64,000 nucleotides of DNA. It comes from Thiohalocapsa sp964524185. GTDB lineage: Bacteria; Pseudomonadota; Gammaproteobacteria; Chromatiales; Chromatiaceae. Positions 35,679 through 43,523 of the stretch are shown one piece after another. The stretch spans positions 16,407-80,406 of the forward strand of contig CAZGCI010000004.1 of NCBI GenBank assembly GCA_964524185.1, read 5' to 3'. Within the stretch, counting starts at the first letter, position 1; each line of letters starts with the position of its first letter. Made by a program: the position numbers and the translations under genes. Under the pieces are notes generated by a model. That model made no database searches, was not told the origin of the DNA, and worked only from the letters and a program-made list of their open reading frames with translations.

Positions 35679-37139
35679 CTACGCCTGCGCATGTGACGGC
35701 TTCCACGCCACATCCAACTGTCGGGCGGCGCGCACATCGTCCAGCCGGCGCACGGGGAGCGTGTGCGGCGCCTGCTTGAGTGTCTCCGGGCTTTTTTGCG
35801 CCTCCGCGCGGATTTTGGTCATGGCGTCCACAAACCCGTCGAGGGCCTCCTTCGGCTCGGTTTCAGTGGGTTCGATGAGTAAGCACTCGGGCACCAGCAG
35901 CGGGAAGTAGGTCGTCGGCGCATGGAAGCCATAGTCCAGTAGCCGCTTGGCGAAATCCATGGCGTTGCACCCGTACTGTTTGGCTTCCTGCTTGAGCGTG
36001 ACGATGAACTCGTGGCTCGCACGGCGCTCCGGATAGGCGGGCGCAAAGCCGGCGTCTTTGAGTCGCGCCAACAAGTAGTTGGCGTTCAGGGTGGCGTACT
36101 CGGATACCCGGCGCATACCCTCGGCGCCGAGCAGCCGGGCGTAAATGTAGGCCCGGAGTAGGATACCCATGTTGCCGCCGAAGGCTGTCATGCGGCCGAT
36201 GGACTCGGGGCGATCCGTCTCGACCTGCCAGTGATAGTCACCGCCCTCCTTCACCACCAACGGCACCGGCAAGTACGGTTCCAGGCGCTTGGACACGCCC
36301 ACTGGCCCCGCACCTGGTCCACCGCCGCCGTGGGGTGTGGAGAAGGTCTTGTGCAGATTCATGTGGATGACGTCAAAGCCCATGTCACCGGGGCGCACCT
36401 TTCCCAAGATGGCGTTCAGGTTGGCGCCGTCGTAGTAGAGGAGGCCGCCGGCCTCATGCACGGTCTCAGCGATGGCCTGGATGTTGCGGTCGAAGACGCC
36501 GACGGTGCTCGGGTTGGTGAGCATGATGCCGGCGGTCTGCGGACCCACGGCGTCGCGCAGCGCCGCGATGTCGACATCGCCGTTGCTGCCGGTGGGGATC
36601 TCGCGCACCTGGAAACCAGCCATGATGGCCGAGGCGGGGTTGGTGCCGTGGGCGGCATCCGGCACCAGAATCTCGCGGCGCTCGCTATCACCGCGGGCGT
36701 CGTGATAGGCGCGGATCATCATGACGCCGGCGAGCTCGCCCTGGGCGCCGGCGGCGGGCGCGAGCGAGACGGCGTGCATACCGGTGACGATCTTCAGCAT
36801 GTCCTGCAGCTCGTGCAGGCAGGCCATGATGCCCTGGCTGTGTGATTCCGGCGCCGCTGGATGTCGGCCAAGAAACCCTGGCAGCGAAGCCAGGCTGTTG
36901 CAGGCTCGCGGGTTGTACTTCATCGTGCACGAGCCGAGCGGATAGAAGTGCGTATCGATGGCGAAGTTCTGCTGCGACAGCCGTGTGTAGTGGCGCACGG
37001 CCTGAAGCTCTGATACCTCCGGCAGCGGCGCGCGGGACCGGCGGCGAAGCTCAGTGGGCAGAGCCGAGATATCGGCCATCTTCAGCGGGGCCTGGGCGGT
37101 GGCCGTGCGGCCTGGACGGGATTGCTCTTGGATCAGCAT
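35679..37139 (-). CDS. gcvPB: Glycine dehydrogenase (decarboxylating) subunit 2
   Basis: 486-residue PLP-carrying half of a split P-protein. The PLP lysine is Lys264 in HMNLHKTFSTPHGGGGPG. Other motifs: THFYPLGSCTMKYNPR and VLVPDAAHGTNPASA-type (ILVPDAAHGTNPAS). The start at 37139 is chosen over an ATG 30 bp upstream because MLIQEQSRPGR matches GcvPB starts. It is separated from its partner gcvPA by tpx. Confidence 0.96.
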   Translation of the reverse strand: MLIQEQSRPGRTATAQAPLKMADISALPTELRRRSRAPLPEVSELQAVRHYTRLSQQNFAIDTHFYPLGSCTMKYNPRACNSLASLPGFLGRHPAAPESHSQGIMACLHELQDMLKIVTGMHAVSLAPAAGAQGELAGVMMIRAYHDARGDSERREILVPDAAHGTNPASAIMAGFQVREIPTGSNGDVDIAALRDAVGPQTAGIMLTNPSTVGVFDRNIQAIAETVHEAGGLLYYDGANLNAILGKVRPGDMGFDVIHMNLHKTFSTPHGGGGPGAGPVGVSKRLEPYLPVPLVVKEGGDYHWQVETDRPESIGRMTAFGGNMGILLRAYIYARLLGAEGMRRVSEYATLNANYLLARLKDAGFAPAYPERRASHEFIVTLKQEAKQYGCNAMDFAKRLLDYGFHAPTTYFPLLVPECLLIEPTETEPKEALDGFVDAMTKIRAEAQKSPETLKQAPHTLPVRRLDDVRAARQLDVAWKPSHAQA

Positions 37140-37285
37140 GCGGGCGGCTCCGATGGGGATTCTAGGCAAGGCTGGCGACGCGCATCGCGACGGGCCGAGC
37201 GGGCAATGCGGGCGCAGAGGGGCGAGTGCTGCAGGCCCTGAGCAAGTGTCTGCCCCGGGCCTTACCCCCCTGCTGAACGCTCCGT

Positions 37286-37789
37286 CTAGCCCAGCGCTTT
37301 CAATGCTGCGTCGTAATCGGGCTCTTCGCCAATCTCTGGCACCAGCTGCGTGTAGGTGACCTGGCCGGCGGCATCCAGCACGACGACGGCACGGGCCGTG
37401 ATGCCCGCGAGCGGGCCGTCTTCGATCAGTACGCCGTAGTCTTTGGCGAAGTTCCTCGAGCGCATCATTGACAGCGGATGGACGTTCTCGATCCCCTCGG
37501 TGGTGCAGAAGCGGCCCACGGCGAAGGGCAGATCGGCGGAGACCACCAGGCAGACGGCGTCGCTGCGTTCGGCGAAGGACTCGTTGAACTTGCGTGTGGA
37601 GGTGGCACAGACGGGTGTGTCCAAGCTCGGTACGATATTGATCAGGATCTTCTTACCGGCAAAGTCCGCCAGTGTTTTATCGCCCAGGTCTTTATCGACC
37701 AATTTGAAATCCGGGGCTGGGCTGCCGACGGCGGGTAGCTCGCCAGCGAGCTTGACGGGGTTGCCTTGGAGAGCGGTCTGGGGCATCAC
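37286..37789 (-). CDS. tpx: Thiol peroxidase
   Basis: 167-residue atypical 2-Cys peroxiredoxin reducing hydroperoxides. Peroxidatic Cys61 lies in PSLDTPVCATSTRKFN and resolving Cys95 in GRFCTTEGIENV. Two consecutive ATG codons open the gene; AGCAGG is upstream. It lies between gcvPA (162 bp) and gcvPB (146 bp) on the same strand, an unusual site that would place it under the glycine riboswitch unless it has its own promoter. Confidence 0.95.
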   Translation of the reverse strand: MMPQTALQGNPVKLAGELPAVGSPAPDFKLVDKDLGDKTLADFAGKKILINIVPSLDTPVCATSTRKFNESFAERSDAVCLVVSADLPFAVGRFCTTEGIENVHPLSMMRSRNFAKDYGVLIEDGPLAGITARAVVVLDAAGQVTYTQLVPEIGEEPDYDAALKALG

Positions 37790-37951
37790 AATGACCTGCT
37801 AGTGTTGAGGAGCATCTACGCTCGTGAGCTTGACAACAGCCGGGCGCGGTTCGCAGCATCGACCTCCCGTGTGGTCTAAGGCGTCGTGAGTCACGGTTGC
37901 AGACGCCGGGTGCGCAGGCGACAAGTCCTCCCGGACCTGCAGCGTTCCGCA

Positions 37952-39322
37952 CTAAGTCTTGGCAGCCACCGCTTTCGCGAGTGCATCGCGGAAGACAACC
38001 ATGTCGTCCTCGGTGCGCAGTTCCGTGGCACAGACCAAGACCGTCGCGCCCAGCTCTGGGTATTCGGCGCCGAGGTCGAAGCCCCCGAGGATGTCTTGCG
38101 CTGCGAGTGCGCCCAATAAGTCTGTCGTCGGTGCCGGTAGCCTGAGCGCCTGTTCGTGGAAAACAGGCCCAGAGAACAGCGGCTCGACTCCGGGGATCGC
38201 GCACAGGAGCTCGGTGAGTTGGCGTGTGTTCGCGTGACAGCTTGCAGCGACGCGCTCCAATCCCGCTGCGCCGAGAATGGCCATGTGGATGGTGGCGGCG
38301 GTCACCAACAGGCCCTGGTTGGTGCAGATGTTCGACGTGGCCTTGGAGCGGCGGATGTGTTGCTCGCGGGCCTGCAGGGTGAGCGTGTAGCCGACCTTGC
38401 CATCGGCATCGAGCGTCTTGCCGGCGATGCGTCCCGGCAACTGGCGAATGAAGTCCTGCTGACAGGTCAGAAAGCCGAGATAGGGCCCGCCGGAGGCGAG
38501 CGGCATGCCCAGCGGCTGGCCCTCGCCGCAGGCAATATCTGCGCCAGTCTCGCCCCAATCGCCGGGCGGGCGCAACAGCGCCAACGCCACGGGGTTCACG
38601 ACGGCGATGACCAGCATGTTTCGCTGGTGGGCCCAGTCGGTAACCGCGTCCACGTCCTCCATCACACCGAAGAAGTTGGGCTGCGGTAACACCACGGCGG
38701 CGAAGTCGCCATCGGCGGCGGCAGACTCGAACTGTCCGACGGGCGTCTGGCCGGTGGTCCGCTCGAAGTCGACTTCCACCAACTCGATGCCCTGGTTGCC
38801 GACCAGGCCGCGGGCGGTACGCCGGTAGGCCGGGTGCAAGTTGCGCGGCACCAGTACGCGCTTGCTCGCGTTCTTGCGGTTCGCGCGGACCGCCATCAGC
38901 ACTGCTTCCGCCAGTGCCGAGGCACCGTCGTAGAGCGACGCATTGGAGACGTCCATGCCGGTGAGCGCCGTCATCATCGATTGAAATTCATACAGCACCT
39001 GCAGCGTGCCCTGACTGGCCTCCGCCTGGTAGGGCGTATAGGCGCTGTAGAATTCTCCGCGGGTGGTGAGCTGCCAGACTGCGGCGGGTATGTGGTGATC
39101 ATAGGCACCGGCGCCGATGAAGCACAGCGGTTGGCCGTCAACCCGGGCGCGGTCCTGCATCAGCCGGGTCACCTCCATTTCGGACAGGCCGGGCGGAATG
39201 CCGTCGAGCCCCTTGGCGCGCAATGCAGACGGGATTTCGTCGAATAGGTCTTCAATGTGCTTAGCGCCGATGGCGGCGAGCATCTCGGCCACGTCGGCCT
39301 CGGTGTGGGGTATGAACGGCAT
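37952..39322 (-). CDS. gcvPA: Glycine dehydrogenase (decarboxylating) subunit 1
   Basis: 456-residue non-PLP half of the split P-protein, beginning MPFIPHTEADVAEMLAAIG. Family motifs: GAYDHHIPAAV, YTPYQAEASQGTLQVLYEFQ, MDVSNASLYDGASALAEAV and TSNICTNQGL. An in-frame ATG at 39409 gives an unrelated leader and is not used. It lies 128 bp after gcvH. Confidence 0.96.
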   Translation of the reverse strand: MPFIPHTEADVAEMLAAIGAKHIEDLFDEIPSALRAKGLDGIPPGLSEMEVTRLMQDRARVDGQPLCFIGAGAYDHHIPAAVWQLTTRGEFYSAYTPYQAEASQGTLQVLYEFQSMMTALTGMDVSNASLYDGASALAEAVLMAVRANRKNASKRVLVPRNLHPAYRRTARGLVGNQGIELVEVDFERTTGQTPVGQFESAAADGDFAAVVLPQPNFFGVMEDVDAVTDWAHQRNMLVIAVVNPVALALLRPPGDWGETGADIACGEGQPLGMPLASGGPYLGFLTCQQDFIRQLPGRIAGKTLDADGKVGYTLTLQAREQHIRRSKATSNICTNQGLLVTAATIHMAILGAAGLERVAASCHANTRQLTELLCAIPGVEPLFSGPVFHEQALRLPAPTTDLLGALAAQDILGGFDLGAEYPELGATVLVCATELRTEDDMVVFRDALAKAVAAKT

Positions 39323-39450
39323 ATCGGATCTGTTTGGTCGTCGCGGGGTCCAGCGTCCGTCTGGCCCGAAATTGGAGGGAGCGAGCAAGGCGCCAAACCC
39401 GGATAGCATCTGGCTTGGGCCACAAACAGTGGCCCCCGGGGGGCGCTGAC

Positions 39451-39843
39451 TCAGGCCTCGTCGGCAACCGCCTGTTGGTAGGCGTCCGCAGCGAGCAGGC
39501 CTGCGGTCGGGTCATCACCCGCGAGCTTGAGCTGGAAGATCCAACCCTCGCCGTAGGGGTCCGAGTTGATGTGCTCAGGCGTGGCGTCCAGGGACTCGTT
39601 GATGGCGACAACCTCGCCCGCCACTGGTGCGTAGATATCGGACGCGGCCTTGACCGATTCAACCACGGCGCAGGCGTCCTTTGCCGCGAAGTGCTTGCCG
39701 ACTTCCGGCAATTCCACGAAGACAAGATCGCCCAGGGCGTCCTGCGCGTGGTCCGTGATGCCGACGGTGACGGTGCCGTCGCCGTTGTCACGGACCCACT
39801 CATGCGTCTCGGTGTATTTCAGGTCGGCGGGGATGTCGCTCAT
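39451..39843 (-). CDS. gcvH: Glycine cleavage system H protein
   Basis: 130-residue lipoyl carrier shuttling the aminomethyl group between P and T proteins. The lipoylation site is Lys65 in VESVKAASDIYAPVAG. The N-terminal YTETHEWVR and the C-terminal YGEGWIFQLKL are family signatures. It is second in the operon after gcvT. Confidence 0.97.
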   Translation of the reverse strand: MSDIPADLKYTETHEWVRDNGDGTVTVGITDHAQDALGDLVFVELPEVGKHFAAKDACAVVESVKAASDIYAPVAGEVVAINESLDATPEHINSDPYGEGWIFQLKLAGDDPTAGLLAADAYQQAVADEA

Positions 39844-39942
39844 CGCTGGCTCCTCTTGTGCCCGGTCTGGGCTCGGTTCCGGTTACAGGGGCGATTGTGG
39901 CTGGTGCCGACGTCGGCGCGCGTTTGCCCCGCGCCGACCGGC

Positions 39943-41046
39943 TTACAACGCGATTTTGGGTTGGCCGTTACGCACGAACGGGGGTTTGACGACGCGTGCC
40001 GGCACCGCTCGGCCACGGATATCGACGGCGATCTCGCCGGCATCCGCTGCGGTGGCGGCAGCGTCCACACGCGCTAGGGCGATGGAGCGCTCGAGGGTTG
40101 GCGAGAAGCCGCCGGAGGTCACCTCACCCGCTGGAGCGCCGTCCAGCAACACCTGTTGATGCGCCCGCAGCACGCCTCGGCCCGTGAGCAGGAGGCCAAC
40201 AAAACAGGGTAGGTCGGTCGCCTCCCGACGCGCCTCCAGCGCCTTGCGGCCCAGGAAGTTGCGCTCAGCCGGTTGCCAGGCGACGGTCCAACCGAGCCCG
40301 GCCGACAGTGGGTCGGTTGCGTCGTCCATGTCTTGACCGTAAAGGTTCATTCCTGCCTCGAGCCGCAAGGTATCCCGTGCACCCAGCCCGCAGGGTGCCG
40401 CGCCGGCTTCCAGCAGCCCCTGCCATAGCGCGGGGACAGCGTCGGCGGGCAGGATGATCTCGAAGCCGTCCTCGCCGGTATAGCCTGTGCGGCCCAAAAG
40501 CCAGTCGTCGCCCTCCACGGCGTGAAAGGGTTTCAGTGCCATAGCCGCCTCACGGATGGATGCCGGCAGCAGGGGCTCGGCCAGGCTGCGAGCGGCAGGG
40601 CCCTGCACGGCGAGCATGGCAAGGTCGTCACGGCGGCTGATCTGGACGTCAAAGCCCGCGGCTCGGTCCCGCATCCAGGCGAGATCTTTGTCGGCAGTGG
40701 CGGCGTTCACCACCGGCCGGTAGCGCCCGGGCGCGAGGAAGTAGCAAATCAGGTCGTCAACAACACCAGCGTGCTCGTTCAACATGCAGCTGTAGAGTGC
40801 GCGACCCGGCTCGACGAGCTTGTTGACGTCGTTGGCTAGCAGGTACTGGAGATAGGGCTTGGCGGCGGCGCCGGTGATGTCCACCGGCTGCATATGCGAG
40901 ACGTCGAAGACGCCCACATGCCGCCGCACCGCGTGATGCTCGTCGAGCTGGGAGCCATAGTGCAGCGGCATATCCCAGCCGCCGAAGGGCACGATTTTGG
41001 CGCTGAGGGCAATGTGGGCGGCATAAAGGGGCGTCTTGGAACCCAT
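39943..41046 (-). CDS. gcvT: Aminomethyltransferase (glycine cleavage T protein)
   Basis: 367-residue tetrahydrofolate-dependent enzyme releasing ammonia and methylene-THF. Motifs: KTPLYAAHIALSAKIVPFGGWDMP, GVFDVSHMQPV, RTGYTGEDGFEI and GMNLYGQDMDD. GGGAGA lies 10 nt before the ATG. It is the first gene downstream of the glycine riboswitch; about 60 nt separate the aptamers from the start codon. Confidence 0.96.
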   Translation of the reverse strand: MGSKTPLYAAHIALSAKIVPFGGWDMPLHYGSQLDEHHAVRRHVGVFDVSHMQPVDITGAAAKPYLQYLLANDVNKLVEPGRALYSCMLNEHAGVVDDLICYFLAPGRYRPVVNAATADKDLAWMRDRAAGFDVQISRRDDLAMLAVQGPAARSLAEPLLPASIREAAMALKPFHAVEGDDWLLGRTGYTGEDGFEIILPADAVPALWQGLLEAGAAPCGLGARDTLRLEAGMNLYGQDMDDATDPLSAGLGWTVAWQPAERNFLGRKALEARREATDLPCFVGLLLTGRGVLRAHQQVLLDGAPAGEVTSGGFSPTLERSIALARVDAAATAADAGEIAVDIRGRAVPARVVKPPFVRNGQPKIAL

Positions 41047-41082
41047 GTGGGGTCTCCCGGTCGGTTGGACACGCAGCGACGT

Positions 41083-41100
41083 GCGGGGCTGTCACCCCGC
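41083..41100 (-). promoter_or_regulatory. GC hairpin between riboswitch and gcvT
   Basis: GCGGGG at 41083-41088 and CCCCGC at 41095-41100 form a perfect 6-bp stem with a 6-nt loop immediately 3' of aptamer II on the minus strand. No T tract follows, so it may act in translation control or anti-pairing rather than as an intrinsic terminator. Confidence 0.4.
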
Positions 41101-41106
41101 ATGCCG

Positions 41107-41330
41107 CCCCTCTGTCCTGAACCTGAGAGTTTGCAGTGTGGTTGCCGAACCGCCACTGCTGCCCCGTCGGTGGGCCGGCTGCGATGACGCGCGAGCCGGC
41201 CGCTCTCCAGAGTCGGTACTTGGTGCCGCGGTCCATTTGCCTGAGCGATTCCGGGCGGTGTTGCGCCTTCGGCGCCAGCTGTGGTCAGGGTTTTTCGCCC
41301 CCGAGCCCGCAGCCGGTCTCTCCCGCGGCT
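41107..41330 (-). ncRNA. Tandem glycine riboswitch
   Basis: Two glycine aptamers in series on the minus strand. Aptamer I (about 41329-41225) has GGGAGAGACC, GCCGAAGGCGCAA and CUCAGGCAAAUGGACCGC, closed by GCCGCGG/CCGCGGC. Aptamer II (about 41212-41108) has CUCUGGAGAG, CCGACGGGGCAGC and CAAACUCUCAGGUUCAGGA. A linker of about 12 nt joins them. These match the established gcvT RNA class, and the next gene is gcvT. It should raise gcv expression when glycine is abundant. Confidence 0.95.
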
Positions 41331-41346
41331 CCGAAACCGAGCCCCG

Positions 41347-41375
41347 ACTATAACCGCGCCGACACAGGCTGCCAA
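41347..41375 (-). promoter_or_regulatory. Sigma-70 promoter of the glycine riboswitch-gcv operon
   Basis: On the minus strand TTGGCA (41375-41370) and TATAGT (41352-41347) are separated by exactly 17 bp. Each hexamer is one mismatch from consensus (TTGACA, TATAAT). It is just upstream of aptamer I and 36 bp after the muramidase stop. The predicted RNA start, about 41340, would include the full riboswitch. Confidence 0.8.
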
Positions 41376-41411
41376 GCTTGCACCCGGCGGCGGGCGCGCT
41401 GCTCGCGCGTG

Positions 41412-42311
41412 TCAGCGGCAGCGTCGCGCGCCAGCGGCGAGCTTCTCGTCGTAGCGATTGGCCCGATAGCCGGCGCCGTTGTAGCCCTTGGCGAAGCTCG
41501 CCCAGCGCCCGGCCCGCAGGTGACTCATCAGGTCGTTATTGTCGATGAAGGCAAGCATGTGGTTGAACTGCGCCTTCTCGCCGGTGAAGTTCTCGACCAC
41601 GAACTGCTCCATGCTCTCACAGCCGGCCACGGTGTAATTGAAGCCCATCACCTGCCCGAGTCCCCAGCTCGCAGACTTGAGCGCCTGGCGTGGGTCGAAC
41701 TCCATCGCGTCTTGCAGGCGTCCCCATTCGGCGCTGCCGCCCTTGTATAGGCTGCGGTTCCAGCGGCGGGAGCTCAGGTCGGGTCGGGTCTTGCTGACCG
41801 GCAGAGGCGTGAGCTTGTAGAACCAGTGGGCCTCGAACAGGATCTTGGGCCGCGCCGGCGGTGGCTCCCGAAGCAGAAAGCCGGAGCCCGCCGACTCGAC
41901 GCGTAACACAGCGCGCAAGTGACACGGATTGACGTTCCAAACGTCGGCGAGTTCCGCGATGTCATCGTCGGTGATGGCGGATTGTCCGGGTATGGGACCC
42001 GCCCATGAGACCGGCACGAAACGGCCGTCTGGCGTTTCGCTCGGATAATCGTAGATGAAGGGCGGCTCGTGTTCGATGTCCACGCGCGGCGGCCGATCGG
42101 GGATGATCACATCTGCAGGCTGCGGCGCGGCGGTGGTGTCGTCGGCCGTCGCGGCAGGATCTGTAGGCGCTGTGTCTGCGCCATGTTCACCGTTGGCCTC
42201 ACTGTCGGCTGAAAAGACGGCTCGCGTCGCGTCGCCCCGGAAGAGCGCGAGCAAATCCTCGCGGGCTTGCTCCAAGATGCGATCCACCTGTGCTTCGATG
42301 TCGATGGACAT
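41412..42311 (-). CDS. N-acetylmuramidase-domain (DUF3380) protein, endolysin-like
   Basis: 299-residue protein with a C-terminal N-acetylmuramidase domain (about 112-299), a family best known from phage endolysins. A likely catalytic Glu139 lies in LRAVLRVESAGSGF, followed by PKILFEAHWFYKLT, SASWGLGQVMGFNY and AKGYNGAGYRANRYDEKLA. The first 110 residues comprise a charged helix and an acidic Ala/Asp/Thr-rich linker. There is no signal peptide or membrane helix. The start at 42311 has GAGGA upstream. No phage genes are nearby; role unknown (lysis, recycling or a secreted effector). Confidence 0.85.
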   Translation of the reverse strand: MSIDIEAQVDRILEQAREDLLALFRGDATRAVFSADSEANGEHGADTAPTDPAATADDTTAAPQPADVIIPDRPPRVDIEHEPPFIYDYPSETPDGRFVPVSWAGPIPGQSAITDDDIAELADVWNVNPCHLRAVLRVESAGSGFLLREPPPARPKILFEAHWFYKLTPLPVSKTRPDLSSRRWNRSLYKGGSAEWGRLQDAMEFDPRQALKSASWGLGQVMGFNYTVAGCESMEQFVVENFTGEKAQFNHMLAFIDNNDLMSHLRAGRWASFAKGYNGAGYRANRYDEKLAAGARRCR

Positions 42312-42522
42312 GTCAGGGATCCTCGTCGGTTTCGCTGCGCGGGCGAGGAGGCAGCTGCCAGGAGTCGCGAACCGCACAATCCCAGGCGGCACATGCTGGC
42401 AAGCCGCCACGTTGCGGGAGTATAGGCCTCAGAGGCCCGGCCTTTCCGTCCAGTGTGGGCCGCCTTGTGTGCCCGGGTGCCGTGCAGCCGCAGAAACCTG
42501 CTGGCGCCGCGACCTGCGTCCG

Positions 42523-43083
42523 TCAGCTGTCCGCTTTGTCCTTGGCCTGGGGCCGGCGGAAGGTGAGGTTGCCGCACTCGGCGCACGCCGGGATGCGCCC
42601 GCTTCGGGTGAAGCGGGTTTCGGCGCCGCACTTGTCGCAGATAAGCGTGCCGGGGCCGGTGATCTGCCCGGCTTGATAGAGGCTCGCCTGGCGTGCGCGC
42701 TCGGCCCATTGTTTGAGCTGTAAGCTGGTTTGGTCGGCGACGCTGGTAAACGCGTCGAGCATGCGTTGCTCGATGAGCTCGAGGTCGAAGCGCCACCACT
42801 CGCGCAGATCCTCGCCGGTCTCAACGAGCCAGTGCGCTGCGTCCTCAACATCGCGCTCCACGTAGTCCGTCAGCTTGGCGGCCTCTTCTCGCGTGAGCTC
42901 GCCGAGCTCCACCATGTTGTCGCGAACCTGCTCCAGCATATGCCGGAGCTTCGGAGTGGTCTCCTCAGCCTGTTGCTGGGCCTGCTCGATGCCCTCGCGG
43001 GTGCGTTTGAGCATCTCGTCATAGGCCTCCACCAAGCGGTCGGTGGTGCTGGCTTCGTCGTGACGCTGGTTGCCGTCTGTCAT
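42523..43083 (-). CDS. Zinc-ribbon protein of the YbeL family (DUF1451)
   Basis: 186-residue cytoplasmic protein. A long helical, probably coiled-coil body (about 20-135) contains the family string GELTREEAAKLTDYVERDVEDAA, and a C-terminal zinc ribbon has CDKCG and CAECGN. The motif YQAGQITGPGTLICDKC parallels E. coli YbeL. Function is unknown. The start at 43083 follows family length; it lies 211 bp upstream of the muramidase gene on the same strand. Confidence 0.85.
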   Translation of the reverse strand: MTDGNQRHDEASTTDRLVEAYDEMLKRTREGIEQAQQQAEETTPKLRHMLEQVRDNMVELGELTREEAAKLTDYVERDVEDAAHWLVETGEDLREWWRFDLELIEQRMLDAFTSVADQTSLQLKQWAERARQASLYQAGQITGPGTLICDKCGAETRFTRSGRIPACAECGNLTFRRPQAKDKADS

Positions 43084-43210
43084 GGCGTTCTCCGTCCGGT
43101 GCTGGTTCCCGCATGTGCCGGGAAGCCCTACCTCCAAGTCTGAGCGATGGGGCGGAAATGGCAAGGGTGCGGTTTGCGCAGGCGGTCCTTCACAGGGGTC
43201 GGCCTGGGAC

Positions 43211-43241
43211 GGGTCGGTCTGGCATGGGGCCTCGCTGAGTG
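43211..43241 (-). repeat. Dispersed repeat family 2, short copy
   Basis: Reverse strand reads CAGCGAGGCC then CCAGACCGAC, the core shared with the copies at 55086-55190, 60764-60910 and 61755-61840. Only about 30 bp are conserved here. Confidence 0.5.
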
Positions 43242-43270
43242 ACAGTCCAGAAACAACATAAACCTGACCA

Positions 43271-43365
43271 CAGACGAAACGGGGCTACGAGAAGCGCGAA
43301 CTACGCGAAAGTAATCCAGATCTTGCGGACATCTCCGGAATTTTCGCGCTTTTCGCGTGTTTCGT
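43271..43365 (-). repeat. Dispersed hairpin repeat family 1, copy A
   Basis: About 95 bp forming an imperfect hairpin: the outer 26-bp arms agree at 20 positions, and both contain CGCGAA runs. Read on the minus strand it starts ACGAAACACGCGAAAAGCGC and ends GTTTCGTC. It closely matches copy B (60947-61040, plus strand), about 80 percent by eye. Confidence 0.8.
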
Positions 43366-43430
43366 AGTGAAGAGAAGATGCACCGCTTGTTGAATCGTTG
43401 CTGAGGTCGAAGCCGCTGCGCTGGCCCCCT

Positions 43431-43458
43431 TTGCCCATCCCGAGTGCCGGGTTAGACT
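43431..43458 (+). promoter_or_regulatory. ppc: Putative promoter of ppc
   Basis: TTGCCC at 43431-43436 and TAGACT at 43453-43458 with 16-bp spacing, 65 bp before the ppc ATG. Four of six positions match in each hexamer. Confidence 0.35.
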
Positions 43459-43523
43459 GACCAGCCAATTCCCGCCGAGGGTGCGTCCGCTGTGCACATC
43501 GGCCCCGCCGCAGTACCCGCACC

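Larger units (their letters stand above)
43084..43523. other. Divergent intergenic region YbeL-like/ppc with repeats
   Basis: 440 bp. It holds part of dispersed repeat family 2 (43211-43241), the hairpin repeat (43271-43365) and a candidate ppc promoter (43431-43458). No gene is supported. Confidence 0.65.

Noticed and set aside
41036..41353. Open frames across 41036-41353 on the plus strand
   Set aside because: They lie over the glycine riboswitch, which is transcribed from the other strand.
43285..43497. Small minus-strand frame giving a TTKHAKSAK-type peptide
   Set aside because: It reads through hairpin repeat family 1. Peptides of this kind are typical artefacts of intergenic repeats.
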